NCBI GenBank assembly: GCA_027943245.1
Contig: JANDJZ010000117.1
Span: 61,655 to 125,654 of the forward strand
Length of the DNA stretch: 64,000 nucleotides
Reading direction: 5' to 3'
Source: Acanthamoeba sp. SK_2022b
Taxonomy: Eukaryota > Discosea > Longamoebia > Acanthamoebidae
Shown: positions 22,853 to 34,547 of the stretch, piece by piece
How the letters are laid out: each line of letters begins with the position of its first letter
Numbering within the stretch: position 1 is the first letter of the stretch
The notes under the pieces: model-generated
What the model saw: the letters and a program-made list of their open reading frames with translations, nothing else
What the model was told of the DNA's origin: nothing
Databases searched by the model: none
Translations under genes and position numbers: made by a program

Positions 22853-25065
22853 GTGCGTGTGCGTGTGCGTGTGCGTGTGCGTGTGCGTCCAGTACCTGGA
22901 GCATGGCCATGCTGACCTTTGCCTCGCCCACGCTCTGCGCAAACTCCTGTGCGAGCCCTTGCTCGCCCGGGTAGAACCTGCGCGTTGCCAGACAGGTGAG
23001 AGGGAGGAGGGCGCGGTGGTGCACCGAGGCGGGGAGAATGGCCGCATTGCACGCATACCTCAAGAACATGCGCTCGACCTGCAGCATGGAGGCCAGCCCA
23101 AAGTGGACCACCTTGTCGACGCGCCCGGGACGAATGAGGGCTATTGGCGCGAGTGTGTGCACGGACAGTGAGTTGTAATGGAGGGAGTTAGGAAGAGGGC
23201 GTGGCTGCGCGTCTACGCGTACCGGGGTCCAGGTGCTCCATGTGGTTGGTGGTCATCACGAAGAGCCGGCCCTCCTGCGACGCGATGCCATCGATGGCGT
23301 TCAGCAGCCCTATCATGTTTTGGCCCAAGTGGCTGAGTTTAGTTGTCGACACGACACACGGTCCACGACACAAGATCCACGACACACGATCCACGACACA
23401 CGACACGCGGCGCGCACCAGAAAAGGTGACTGTCCGGGGTCGGCCAAAGAGGTCCTCGTAGGCGCTCTTCTCGTGGGACTTCCTGGTCCTGTCCTGGTTG
23501 AGGAACGCCACGTCCACGTCCTCCAGCAGGATGATCGCGTTGTGGGGCGCCTCCACCAGCCACTGCCGCAATGTCGACACAGTCAGCCATACACCAACGG
23601 GGGAAAGAGAGGGGAGAGACCACACCATGTTCAACGACGAGTCGTTGAGGTTCTTCTCGCTGAGGTTGAGCACACACACGGAGAACCCCAGCTTGGCCGC
23701 CATCGCCGCCACGAAGGACGTCTTGCCGCAGCCAGGCTTGCCATGGAAGAGGTAGGCCCGGCGGTAGGGAATGCCGAGGGACGTGTACCAGTCGGCGCTC
23801 GTGAGGAACTCCCTGGCGTCTAGACAGCATTTTTTATTATCATTTATTTATTTCAGACCTTAAAATGTATGTCTGTAAATGTAGGGAGTTGCTTTGCGTA
23901 CCTTGGAGCAGCTCTTCGGCGATGTCCGAGTCTAGGATGACCGACTCGACTGAGCGCTCGGGCTTGGTGATGGCTCGCTTCCAGCCTCCGAAGCTCGCCT
24001 GGCCCCCCACAAGTGCCTCGCGTGAGTTGGTACATTAAAATGGAATAAAATGGAATAAAATAAATACGCACGTCGACGTTGTAGATGACGGTGCAGCCTT
24101 GATCGTTGCTCCGCGAGGCCTCCATGGCACTCTTGACCAGCGAATCTATCGCGTCGAGAGAACGGCCCAGCGTTGACAGCACCAATACGCCACCTGCATT
24201 GAGTGTGTCATATGCGTGAGTGTGGCGGCCACAAACGCCTAGACCACAATGGAGCTGAGCGTTCGAACCTGGCTCCACTTGCGTTTGCCCGTTAGGATTG
24301 GTTACGTGCTCGGGCTGATTTCGCTTGGTCTTTGTGATCCAGATAAAGCTGCCGCGCCACCACAAAAGGTGGAGGCCCTGTCCAGGCAGGTACCTACGCA
24401 CACGCACGCACGCACACACACACACAGCGCACAGGTAAGTTCATAAAGCAACCCTGCAGGGACTTGGAAGGAAGCGTGCGGCGAACTTGATTTGGGGCGG
24501 CGACTTGGAGACGACTTCGAGCTTTTGTTGGCGACGGAATCGCTGCATGGGGCCCAGGCTCTGATGCACAACCAAACTGGCGGCAGGCACGCGGGTCAGC
24601 ACGCAACGTGCTTGACACAAGGCCCACGCCGGCAGAGAGAGGGGAGCGTGCCTGTAGTTGTGGGAGGCAAAGGAGCTCTTGGGTTGCTCTGCGAGCCATT
24701 GCAGGACCCAATCGTAGGCTTCCTCGCGCTGGCTGATCTCAACTGCCACGTGGGCGATTGGGGAAGAGAGGGGTCCCGGAAAGGGTGAGTAGGGGCGTTA
24801 GAGCAGGGCAAGGGGAGATGGGGTACTACCTGAGACTACAACTTTCTGGGTGAGGTAGTCCGCCACAAGCGCGGCACCGGTGCGCATGTGGGTGAAGAGC
24901 CATCCGAGCACCAGCACGACCAGCCCCCCGGCCACCACCTGGTTGTGCAGAAGGCCCTCGCCTCCCGCTTTTTTATTTATTTATTTCAATTTTAGGATAT
25001 TTGACTATTGCCAACAGCGAGCATGTAGGCACTATACCCAGCAAGCTTGTGAACCAGTCCAGCAT
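22531..25065 (-). CDS. BCS1-like mitochondrial AAA ATPase with C-terminal coiled coil
   Basis: The minus-strand ATG at 25065 (MLDWFTSLLG) leads into LLHNQVVAGGLVVLVLGWLF, a single membrane helix. The BCS1 N-domain follows (LLWWRGSFIWITKTK; STLGRSLDAIDSLV). The AAA module has Walker A FHGKPGCGKTSF, Walker B AIILLEDVDVAFLN, sensor MTTNHMEHLDP and the arginine-finger region LIRPGRVDK. BCS1 translocates the folded Rieske protein across the inner membrane for complex III assembly; N-terminal helix plus BCS1_N plus AAA is the defining order. Beyond the usual end, this protein carries about 60 residues of Arg/Glu coiled coil (RREEEEEEEIERAERERE) that yeast-type BCS1 lacks. The stop is at 22531. Introns include a (GTGTGC)n tract near 22806-22888. 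A BCS1 relative with another client is possible. Confidence 0.8.
22806..22888 (+). repeat. (GTGTGC)n tract in the BCS1-like intron
   Basis: Imperfect GTGTGC units lie between the VSMAMLQ and GYFMAHKKDP exons. It is the same unit as the tract in the neighbouring carboxypeptidase gene. Confidence 0.85.
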
Positions 25066-26359
25066 TGTGCCCGCGGTGTGGTTGAGTGGATGTGCCGCTG
25101 ACGGCAGAACGACTTTTCACGAAGTATTTTCTTTATTTTTCAGTTGAGTAGAGAAAATAAACGCTGTATCTGGTAGGCGAACCTTCGGCATGGCTCCGTT
25201 CGCAAGGTGTGTTACTTTTCCTTGTGCTTGATATGTATCAGATCCCACACGCATTGCACAACCCTGTTGGCTTAGGGAAGGAATGTTAGCAATGGTAGAA
25301 TGTAACTGTGATTGGCCACAGGGCAGAATCTTAAGATGTGGTGTTTAAAGAATACTCTCAGAAACTGAAGACAGACCCTAAACCCAAGACATAAGACATG
25401 AAGGACAAGGCATATTTGTTGAAGGTCCAGTCAGACCAGTGTGCCACTGCAGGTTGGTGGAGCAGGGGCAGAGCTTGCTAGCTTCTGCAGGCTGAATGAA
25501 GCAGGAAAATATCACATGTGGTTGGGCTTTAATTATATTATAGTATTGAAGGAATCTGAGTGCCCAGAAGATCTGATGCCTCAACTCTGGGAAGCAGAAC
25601 AGCTTCGCCTTAACCAAAGTGGACCACCTGCTCTGGCCTGTTGTAATCTGGGTATCAGTGCCTTTTGTTATGGCTGAACTCCTTGAACAACAGGGACACC
25701 ATGCTCCCACCAAGGCAATGCCACTGTACCAGTAGAGGAAACCTGGTGGATTACATCATGACTTCCTGGTCTACAGAGTTAAGATAGTGGTGTCCCTTAT
25801 GACTTTCATCCTGTTTAAGTGTTCAGTGGGAGTATGGGTAACGTTATTCTTGTTGTTTGGTTGTTAGCGTGTGCGCCAAAATGGTGTGGGAACATAAAAA
25901 ATGGGTTGTTTTTTTGTTTTAGTTTGGTGGGAATATCGCTCCTCAACGGGTCCGAGTGCGGGCAGGTTGCGAATGCAGTCGGATCTTGAGAAGAGCGTGA
26001 CGCTATACTGTCCCGAATCATCCGCGCTTCCTGGGGACGAACCCTCGGCAAGGAGAAATTGAACAGATCATAACTTTCGATAGCTTCTGCCTCTTGTCTC
26101 CGGCCATTTATTTCGCCCACTGCTCCTAACTATTGTGGTTTGGGCACTCCAAAGCCACTCCGTTCTGGGCAATCCTTCCTTTGTGGCGTGGGTCAAGCTG
26201 CAGGCACTCAACTGGCTTGCTCGGTCGTTTAGGGAAGTGTATGCTCGAGTTTCACCTCACACTGGTTGCCAGAAACGTGGTTTCAGTTTTTTTGCAAAGC
26301 AAAACATATTTCAAGAACCAGTTTGAAAGAGAGAAGAGGTTGTTTGTGTTGCAGCGATC
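25066..26359. other. Divergent intergenic region with CpG desert 25252-25841
   Basis: This separates the BCS1-like gene (minus) from PIG-U (plus). Between 25252 and 25841 I find one CpG (25606) in 590 bp. A frame of 78 codons at 25441-25677 survives there but matches nothing I recognise. The stretch 25842-26359 has normal CpG content and may hold the PIG-U promoter. Confidence 0.55.
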
Positions 26360-28469
26360 ATGGGGCGAAGGGGCCTCAACGTGGTCGTGTGGGGCTCAGC
26401 CTTTGCACTTGGCGCGCGCTGCCTCCTATTCGCTTGGGAAGGTTTGCCTGAGCTTCTCTCCACGCGCATCGAGCTTGTCACCCCTGTCACATCCTACAAC
26501 CGACGTTCGTGCGCCACCACACAAACAAGATTTAATTATTATTATTATTTTAAATTGATTTTTTTCGTTTGATATAAATCAAACAAGTATTCTCATTATG
26601 TGCGCAAGCAGTGCAAGAGGGCCTGTACTTGGTTGAGTCAGGACTGTCGCCCTACGCCGGGGATGCCTACCACCAAGCACCGCTGCTGTTGTGGTTCTTC
26701 TCGTTCTTCTTCTCCTCGTCGATGCCCCTGCCTGCTGGCGAGACCCTCACCGCCGCCGCGGCCTACCTGCCCACCCTCTCACACTACGCCACGCCGGCCC
26801 TGTTCATCTTCACCGACTTCTTTATCGCCTTCCTGCTCATGTTCCTCTCCCAGAACTACCTCGCACACCCCACCTTCACCGCCACCGCGCCCTCAAACCC
26901 AGCCACGGCACCTTCCGCCGCCTCGCCCAGCGATTCCTCCTCGTCCACGTCCACCTCTCCGTCCACGCCGCCGTCCACGTCGCCGCCGCTGACCGGCGAG
27001 ATCGTGTTCTGCGTGTACCTGACGAATCCGTGGACGATCCTCACCTGCGTGGCCCAGTCCACCATCGTGTTCAACAATCTGGCCGTCGTCCTCTGCCTCT
27101 ACGCAGCCGTCAAGGGTAAGCCGCCGAGCAGCACGGACACAGCGCGCGTTTTGCCTGACGACTGGGTGCCGATGGGTGGGTGGCAGGAAACGTGTGGTTG
27201 GCGACGCTGTGCCTGGCGCTGGGCACCTACCTCTCGCTGTACCCGGCCCTGCTGATCTTTCCTCTCGTGGCCATCGTCTACACCTACAACAAGCAGTGCA
27301 ATCGACCCAAGGCACACGACGCAACAACAACAACAACAACAACCACCGTTACCACACAAACCATTTATTTATTTATTTATTTATTTATTATTATTATTAT
27401 TATTATTTTCTTCAAATTATTTATTTGGCTGACTTTGTAGATGGTGGTGATGGACAGAGTGCGTGGGCGGTGGGCTTCACGGTGGTGACTTGTTACGCCG
27501 CGTGGCTGTCGGCCCTGTTCTACCTCTCGTTCCTGCAGCTGGGGTCGTGGGACTGGCTCAAAGAGGTGAGTGCGTGCCCCGTGCGTGACACACGTCGTTA
27601 TAATGATGGTGATGATGGCGGTGACAACAATTTGCTGTTCCTAGGTGTACGGGTTCATCTTCTTCGCGCCTGACCTTACGCCCAACATCGGCCTGTTCTG
27701 GTATTACTTCACGGAGGCCTTCATGCATTTCCGCCCCTTCTTCATCTTCGTCTTCCAGTACCACCCGGTCATCTACGTCCTTCCGCTTACCATTCGATTC
27801 AGGTATCCCTCATTCTCTCTCGCAAACGCACACACGCACACACACGCGCACACACACGCACACGCACCACACAGTTGCTGATGGAATGCGAATGGTAGAC
27901 GGCACGGTGTTTTCCTTTTCTGGATCTTCATGGGGCTCATCGGCATGCTCAAGTCCTATCCCTGCATCGGCGACATGGCGCCCTACATCAGCCTTTTGCC
28001 GCTCTTCCACGTTCTCAACCTTGCCCGTACGTTTCTGTGCCTATCTGCCCTCCCTCTGCCTTCCCTTGCATGCATTCCGCTCATTCCACTGCATTTCATA
28101 CTTAATACGCGGTGCACGAGTGCAGAGAACAAGCGCAGCGTGTTCATCTGCCTGGGGTTCGTGTACCTCAATGTGGTGGGACCCATCATGTGGCACCTGT
28201 GGATCAACCAGGGGACCGGCAACGCCAACTTCTTCTACGCCATGACTCTCATCTTCTTCCTTTTCCAGGTGAACGCCTGCTCCACTCCGAACTCTGTGTG
28301 CATTTGAGGGTGGCTGCTGACATCTCCTTTGTTTCAGGGCTGGCTGGTGCGTGACTGCCTGACCTCGGCCTCGGTCTTGGACGACCTCATGACGCAGGAG
28401 GAGAAGCTAAAGGCCAAGAACGCCCTCCCCCATCCGGACGCCACTGCGAAGGCGGTCAAGGTGGATTGA
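26360..28469 (+). CDS. PIGU: GPI transamidase subunit PIG-U
   Basis: The ATG at 26360 (MGRRGLNVVVWGSAFALG) starts a polytopic protein. Blocks in order: VQEGLYLVESGLSPYAGDAYHQAPLLL (split here between exons), LFIFTDFFIAFLLM, GEIVFCVYLTNPWTILTC, STIVFNNLAVVL, GTYLSLYPALLIFPL, SWDWLKE|VYGFIFFAPDL, PNIGLFWYYFTEAF and FQYHPVIYVLPL. The PYAGDAYHQAPLLL and LTPNIGLFWYYFTEAF motifs are hallmarks of PIG-U/Cdc91, a multi-spanning subunit of the ER GPI transamidase that attaches GPI anchors to proteins. A Ser/Thr/Pro-rich insert (about 26870-26990) in a loop is unusual. Introns are short and one is pure TTTA/TTA repeat (27361-27415). The TGA is at 28467-28469. Confidence 0.92.
27361..27415 (+). repeat. 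(TTTA)n/(TTA)n tract in a PIG-U intron
   Basis: A short (ACA/CAA) run (27323-27343) is followed by TTTA and TTA repeats in the intron after the YTYNKQCNR exon. Confidence 0.8.
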
Positions 28470-28582
28470 GTTGCTCACGCGTAGGGGCTGCTACAAAGCA
28501 ACAGCAAATAAAATAACTAATTATCTGCATTTTCTTTTTATTATTTAGTTTTAAATCTGTTATTTTACTCTGTGAAGAGAAG

Positions 28583-31069
28583 ATGGACAGCGGGGCGCGA
28601 GGGGTATCGAGGAACAGCGTGCGGACGCCCTCACCACAGCAGCAAGGCACTGCGAAGAGGGGGGTCGTGGGTGGAACAAGCCCTGTTCGTGGTGGCGCAG
28701 TGAAAGGGACGACCGCAGGGACGCCCACCGCTTCGAGCTCGGCTACAGCAAAGAAAGGGAGCGTCCTGTCCACCGCTGGGCGCCGTTCGCCCGCCTCTTC
28801 GCTGTCACCCACCACCGCTGCCTCGAATGGCGCCAAAAATCTTCAGAAATCGATGCAATCACAACCACTTGCGAAATCGAGGACTCCTTCCCCACAGAAT
28901 CAAAGATCCGCACAGCCCAAGCTGACCCCCTCTCGGTACCCCACCATGCCACTCGATTTTCGAGGCAGTTTTGACGCATCTTCTTTCGCTACGCGGATTT
29001 AAATGACACACTTCACTATCGCAAAGGGCGGGCGTCAGGTCAACGGCGCCGGCAGCTGCGACGGCGGTCCCGTCGCTTGTCTCCCCTTCCACTTCCTCCT
29101 CTTCAAAGAAGTGTACGCCAGACCGTTTCTCCTCTCTATGTGGTGCATGCCCGCGGTGGCACTGTGCCTGCAAATAGCATCGCTTTGAGTTGCTGCATCT
29201 GAGTGAGGTGAAGAGGAGGTCGCGGATCATCATGTGTCCGCTCGCCTGGCAGAACTCATGAACTGACATGACCCGGTCCGTCAACCCTAATCACAGACCT
29301 CTTTGGATGGAACAACGCCCTACAGGGACAGATGCGGCCTCAGTCGCGCAGGTAATTCGCCGCCTCCTCGCCCTTCCCTTTCCTGCTTCTGTTCCCTGCG
29401 GGCGACATTGCATGACCGCTGGACTCCAAAGTGAACTGTCCCGAGCTGGGTTGACCATTCCCACCGCTTTTCTCATCTCCAGAGGACACTCGTGCGTGAG
29501 ATATGACAACTTCATGATCGTCTATGGCGGCTACAGAGGTCGGCCCCTGTCAGACATGTGGGTGCTTGACACAGGTAATTTCAGCTTTTAAACTCCTTTT
29601 CCCATTGCTTTCATTTTATAAATAATAAAATAAACTCATAAAATCACCAACAACGATTTCAGTCTCTGTGCGATGGTCACGCTTTCAGGTGCCCACAAGC
29701 GTAGACACCAAGCATCCCGGCCTGCGCACCGGGCACGTGGCCGTAATCATAGGAGATAAAATGTGGCTTTTTGGGTACGCAGCTCCACAGCTCTCTCTCT
29801 CTCTCTCATCGAACCTGGGTTTAACGTGATCTGCATGCAGTGGCGAGACGGAGAACCACAAGTGCGTGAACGACCTCTGGGTCTTTGATCTGTGTACGCT
29901 CTCCTGCGCACGCGTGCCACTTGAAACCATGGGTTTCGAAAACCATGCTCCAGCTCACACAGACTCGTTCGCGCGCAGCTCTGAAGAAATGGGAGGAAAT
30001 CATCACAGCGGGGAGCGTCCCCTCTCCTCGCTACGGCCACACCGCAGTGGCCTTTGGCTCGTCGATCCTGCTCTTCGGCGGCGCCGATCGCTCGTACGCA
30101 CACCCTCGCCTCCTAAGTGAACTCTTGTTCTCAACCCGGTGGTTGCAGATCGGAGTGCTTCCGTGACCTGTGGTGCTTCGATACGACCAACTACAGCTGG
30201 ACGCGCATCAGTGTAAGTCCCCAGCCGTGCCGGCGAGTGAAAGAGTTTTTACGTTTTATCTATTTTTTAATATTTTTTTACAAAAATGTAAATTGACAGA
30301 CTGAGCCGAAGCCATCGCCGCGGCACGGACACACGATGACGACGGTGTCATCGTCCAAGATCCTTGTCTTTGGTGGCTACGGTCCGGGCGGGCGCCTCAA
30401 CGACGTCTGGCAACTCGATCCATGTACGACGCTTGCATGCCCGCGCGCACTGCCCAGACAGTAGTGACACGACCAATCTTGCCCTGTGCAGTCACGCTCC
30501 AGTGGTCGCAATTCGACGTCGTGGGGGAGGTGCCGGCGCGCCGAGCCTATCACTCCGCGGTGGCCATGCGCTTCAAGCTGCTCGTGTTCGGCGGTCAAGG
30601 GGCCACAGCCATGGGCGACCTCTGGCAGTTCTCTCCTGGTATTTTTTATCCTTTTTTTTCTTGATATTTTTCTTGATATTTGCTCTTGTGTAGCCGCTAA
30701 GATATGATGTGCGGTAGGAAGTGCAACCTGGACGAAGTTGAATTCCTCCCGTTCCTCTGACAAAGTGTCAATCATGGAGAATGTCGTGGGGCCTGCCGGT
30801 ACGTCATCGGACACGACAGCGCTTTGAGCGTACACCTTAATTGTTTAATGTTTGAAATAATTACAATTTCATTATCCATTGTTTTGCAGCTCGCTACGGC
30901 CACACCGGAGAGGTCTTTGGCAGCGACAAGATGTTCATTTTTGGAGGCGTCGGCGATGCCTCAGTCTACCGCGACGACTTATGGTTCCTCTACGTCGGTA
31001 CTGCAACCCTTACATGCACGCGCGCACGCGTGCCTCTGTTCAACCTTGTGTTGTGTTGTGTAATGTTAT

Positions 31070-31142
<73 letters not shown>

Positions 31143-32759
31143 AGAATAGATTTATCGCTTCCAGAGCCGCTGGAGATGGAAACGCACGGCGCGTCGGCGG
31201 GGCTGGACATCTCGCTGCCGCTGCCCGCCGACTCCCTCTCCCTGCCGTCGTCCATTCCGTGCGTCGACGACTCCTTCCTCACCAGCACGACCGGCGGCGG
31301 CCAGCGGAAACACGACCGACACCGCGACGACGGCCAGGCCACCGCCGAGAGCGCTGAAGATTTCTACGCCGACGGCACAGCCAACGATGACGACCGTAAT
31401 GACGACGACGACTACGAAAAAGACAACGACGTGTCCAACATCGAACGGGTCACGGAGGTCATGGACGACTTGGGCGCGGAGGACGACCCCATGGCCGACC
31501 TGCAGGGCATGCGGGACGAGCTGGCCATGCAGCTCGACAAAGTGTCGACAGACACGCGCCGCTTCCTGCTCGACGAGACGCGGCGCACGCGCGAGCTGGC
31601 CACGCGCACACGGCGCCACCTGTGGGACACGTTCACGGCCGGACTCGACATCGTGGGCCTCCGGCCCGGCGACCAAGTCGACGACGAGGCGCTGACCGAT
31701 GGTGACGTCACGCGCCTGCTCAAGGAGGCTCGCATTCTTGTCGACGACGATAGCGAGCTCAACGAGAACGACGTCATCCTCACCTCCTACTACGCGGCCT
31801 CGTTCGAGAAGAAGCTCAAGCGGTTCGACCTGCGGCTGTGCGAGGCCGAGCGCCGCGTGGCCGAGCAGGAGCGCGAGATCGAACGCCAGCGGGGTATCAC
31901 CGACAGCCGCATAGAGGAGGTGGTGAACTACTTCGAGGCCAAGCTCGAGCACGAGGTCAAGGCCGCCGAGGCCCGCGCCCTCGACGCCCTCGCCGAGCAC
32001 CGGCGGCTGGTCGACGAGGCCATGGCCCGCCAGAGCGAGCAGTTCATGCGCGACCTCCAAGCCCTGCGCGCCAGCGTCGCCGCCGACAACGACGCCAAGT
32101 GGTCGTCCATGGCCGAGAGCAAGCGCCGGGAGGAGGAGGAGAACGACCGCGTCGCCAAGGCCAGGGCCTGCGAGGAGCAGGAGGAGGTGAGGGAGCGCGT
32201 GAAGAGGGTCGAGGAGGAGGTGGCGGCGCTGGCCGATGGGCTCCGGCAAATGCGGGCCCGGTGGGCCGAGGCCGAGGCCGAGTCGGAGCGCGAGCTGGAG
32301 GCGGAGGAGGCGCAGCTGGCCGAGTTCGAGGCCAACCTCCAGCGCACCATGGAGGGCGCCAACGCGCTGGGCTCCCTCATGGCCGAGTACTTGGTACATC
32401 ACAACGACGACAACAACGACGACGACAACGGAAACGACGACAACGACAACGGCAACGATGGGAACGACAACAACTGCGAGGCCGACGACATTGATGAGGA
32501 CAACGCTCACACGAACGACGAAAGAGAAGCGGAGAAGGAAGAGGAAGATGAGCAGGACGAGAACAGAGAGGTGGAAAGGAGTGCCACAAGGGAAGACTAC
32601 GCCAGCAGCGTGGACACAAGCAAGGACGAGCCTCCTCCTTCGAAGGGGAGGCGAGAAGAAGCCGATGACGGCAACAGCGTTGACGAGGTGAACGAAAGCG
32701 AGGACCAGGAGGAGGCAGAGCGGTCCCGCCTCTCGGCGGAAGAGGAGGCGGAATCGTGA
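28583..32759 (+). CDS. Kelch-repeat protein with long coiled-coil C-terminus
   Basis: The ATG at 28583 opens a Ser/Thr/Pro-rich basic leader. Short exons from about 29300 encode Kelch blades, each with the GHS/GHT, FGG and W signatures: RGHSCVRYDNFMIVYGGY, RTGHVAVIIGDKMWLFG, RYGHTAVAFGSSILLFGG, RHGHTMTTVSSSKILVFGG, RAYHSAVAMRFKLLVFGG and RYGHTGEVFGSDKMFIFGG. They form a beta-propeller. After a (GT)n intron, one exon of about 1.6 kb (31149-32759) holds an acidic linker, a long coiled coil (about 31780-32390, heptads such as ERRVAEQEREIERQRG) and a Asp/Asn/Glu-rich tail. The architecture suggests a cytoskeletal or trafficking scaffold; no enzyme motif is seen. The donor after the leader exon near 28990 is unclear, so the leader might belong to a separate transcript. 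Confidence 0.75.
31070..31141 (+). repeat. (GT)n microsatellite in a Kelch gene intron
   Basis: About 35 GT units lie just before the acceptor of the long last exon of the Kelch/coiled-coil gene. Confidence 0.9.
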
Positions 32760-33246
32760 GAGTGACCTGTGTGGCCACCCGGGTTACAGATCGGGCACCA
32801 CGTGTGGTGTCGCGCCAATAGATGGTTGACATGTTGCACCTTGCCATAACAGGCATAACATGCACAAGCATCATGTGACCTGAGTTCGCGAAGGGCGCTG
32901 GGAATTTCGTTGTTGATCTACCTGGCGTAGATGTGGGTTGACGCCACATGTTTACCCAAAAAGGCTGCGTTGTTGGAACGGTAGATGTTGCGGGCGCGGA
33001 ATTGCTGGTAGGCAAACTGGGAGTACTCACGACCGTTGCACCACCGGGCGTTGTCGCCAAGTTCTCCACCACATCGCTACCCAAGCGAGGTGACAAAGGT
33101 CAAGCTTGGACGAGGTTGAGGGGCAGGTGTTCCACTTACCTGTTAAGGTCTCCTTTTGGTTCGCTTCTTTCCCACACGATGAATTGCTCCTCTTGCGATT
33201 GGTTGAGCAGAGATGGTGATGGCGCTTTCCCATTGGCACTTGCATG
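32755..33246 (-). CDS. Candidate Cys/His-rich small protein
   Basis: Minus-strand reading suggests an ATG at 33246 (MQVPMGKRHHHLCSTNRK), an exon ending at a strong GTAAGT donor (about 33141), then a second exon with ARWCNGREYSQFAYQQF and FLGKHVASTHIYAR. The frame then meets TAG (32918-32920) and reopens as LRSHDACACYACYGKVQ, HHTWCPICNPGGHTGH. A GT...AG stretch of 24 nt (32899-32922) removes the stop and keeps frame if spliced. The Cys/His spacing with a CPIC...GGH end resembles a zinc-binding module. The 3' end runs against the Kelch gene on the other strand. There is no family match that I can name, and it could be a decayed gene. The exact 3' end is not set. Confidence 0.35.
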
Positions 33247-33477
33247 TCCCTGGCGTGTCTTCGATGAGCGTTTTTAAAGTTGCTCGGACCCCACCACAAC
33301 AGACCGCTGATTCTACGCCTCTCTCTTTTCTTCACACATCAAGCTCGGCGCAGGAACAAACAACGCGACAACCTCACCACCTGGTCATAGTGTCGCAACC
33401 CCTGCCAAGCTCAAGGCACAGAAAGCAAGAAGACTACATCTTTGATCGTTGCCGAACACAGCTCCCACGCACACACA

Positions 33478-34307
33478 ATGTCTCAAGCCACCAGCAGCTG
33501 CCCCTCATCGTCTGACCCACGCTCACAGCTGATGCAACAGGTGCGGGTCCATTGTAGCCTCTCGGAGTGCACGTCCCGTTCTTCCTCTCTAAAGAGGTCC
33601 ACGCCCATGCAGGTGTCGCTGTTCGCAAACGGCGTCAGCCGATTGAACCTCAAGCTCCATACCCATGGCAGCCTGACCCATAACGAACAGGCCTTCTTCG
33701 ACGCCCACATGAACCTGCTCCAGCTGAAGATGCTCCCCCTGCACATCCCTCATCTCGTCCAACCGAGGCCACAGCCACAGCCACAGTTCCACAAACAAAA
33801 GGCAGGAGCGCAACTGGCTTCCGCCGTAAGCACGATGGAGGCCTCTCAACCGCACGCTCGACCCGCTAGTTTGCCGCAGAGGCGGCGAACAAAGCGCATG
33901 TTCACAGACAAGGCGTGCCATCACTGCGACACCCGCTTTACCAGCCAGTGGCGTACCGGGCCTACAGGAGCATCAACGTACGTGACTGAGTTCCTTCACC
34001 TTTACTATCTTTTCAGGGCTTCCCCTCAACCGGCGACTAGTCATGTTTTCTCACTTTTTTTTGTTCCTCAGCAACTGCCTGCAAGTCTTCTTCCACAAAG
34101 GAACCCAATGCTGTTACTAACCGTCGCACTTACAGGTTGTGTAATGCCTGTGGTATCAGGTACGCACGGCACGTCAAGCATGAGCGAGCGCGGCAGACAG
34201 CCGGTGCTGAGAACTCTCCTATCACCATCCCCACCTCTCCGGGCGAGACTGCCTCTATGCCTCCTTCGCCCCCTCTGCGGACAAGTGTGCACTTTCTTTT
34301 GAACTGA
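33478..34307 (+). CDS. GATA-type zinc-finger transcription factor, copy 2
   Basis: Two exons, 33478-33977 and 34136-34307. The ATG at 33478 (MSQATSSC) leads to MQVSLFANGVSRLNLKL and FFDAHMNLLQLKMLPLHIP, the same helical block as copy 1. RRRTKRMF then leads into the finger, CHHCDTRFTSQWRTGP before the intron and LCNACGIRYARH after it. The C-X2-C...C-X2-C set is complete. The tail ends SVHFLLN at the TGA 34305-34307. The intron sits at the same codon as in the 16978-18028 gene. It is a nuclear DNA-binding protein by family; targets are unknown. The opposite orientation and about 15 kb separation indicate an inverted local duplication. Confidence 0.82.
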
Positions 34308-34547
34308 TGTACATGACTACCCTTAACTTGAAATTTGTTGATAAAAACGAGTTGCACCCCATCTACCATTTATCTTTTCTGCCTGCCTGTCCTGCCTGTC
34401 CCATACACCATGTGCAAAGATATGCTGCAGCACCAACCAACCTGTTTCTCTGCTATGCCAGCACCCAGCAGTCAGGTGTGGACTGGCAAACATAGAAATA
34501 AAAAGAGAAAAAGAAAAGCAGTTGTCCAAGAAAATAACACTCGAACG

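Noticed and set aside
28859..29284. 141-codon minus-strand ORF between the Kelch leader and first blade
   Set aside because: It overlaps the Kelch leader exon antisense and has no motif; kept only as a reminder that the leader's splice donor is unclear.
31152..32510. 452-codon minus-strand ORF
   Set aside because: Exact antisense of the coiled-coil exon of the Kelch gene; Leu/Val-rich composition mirrors Glu/Lys/Asp codons on the other strand.
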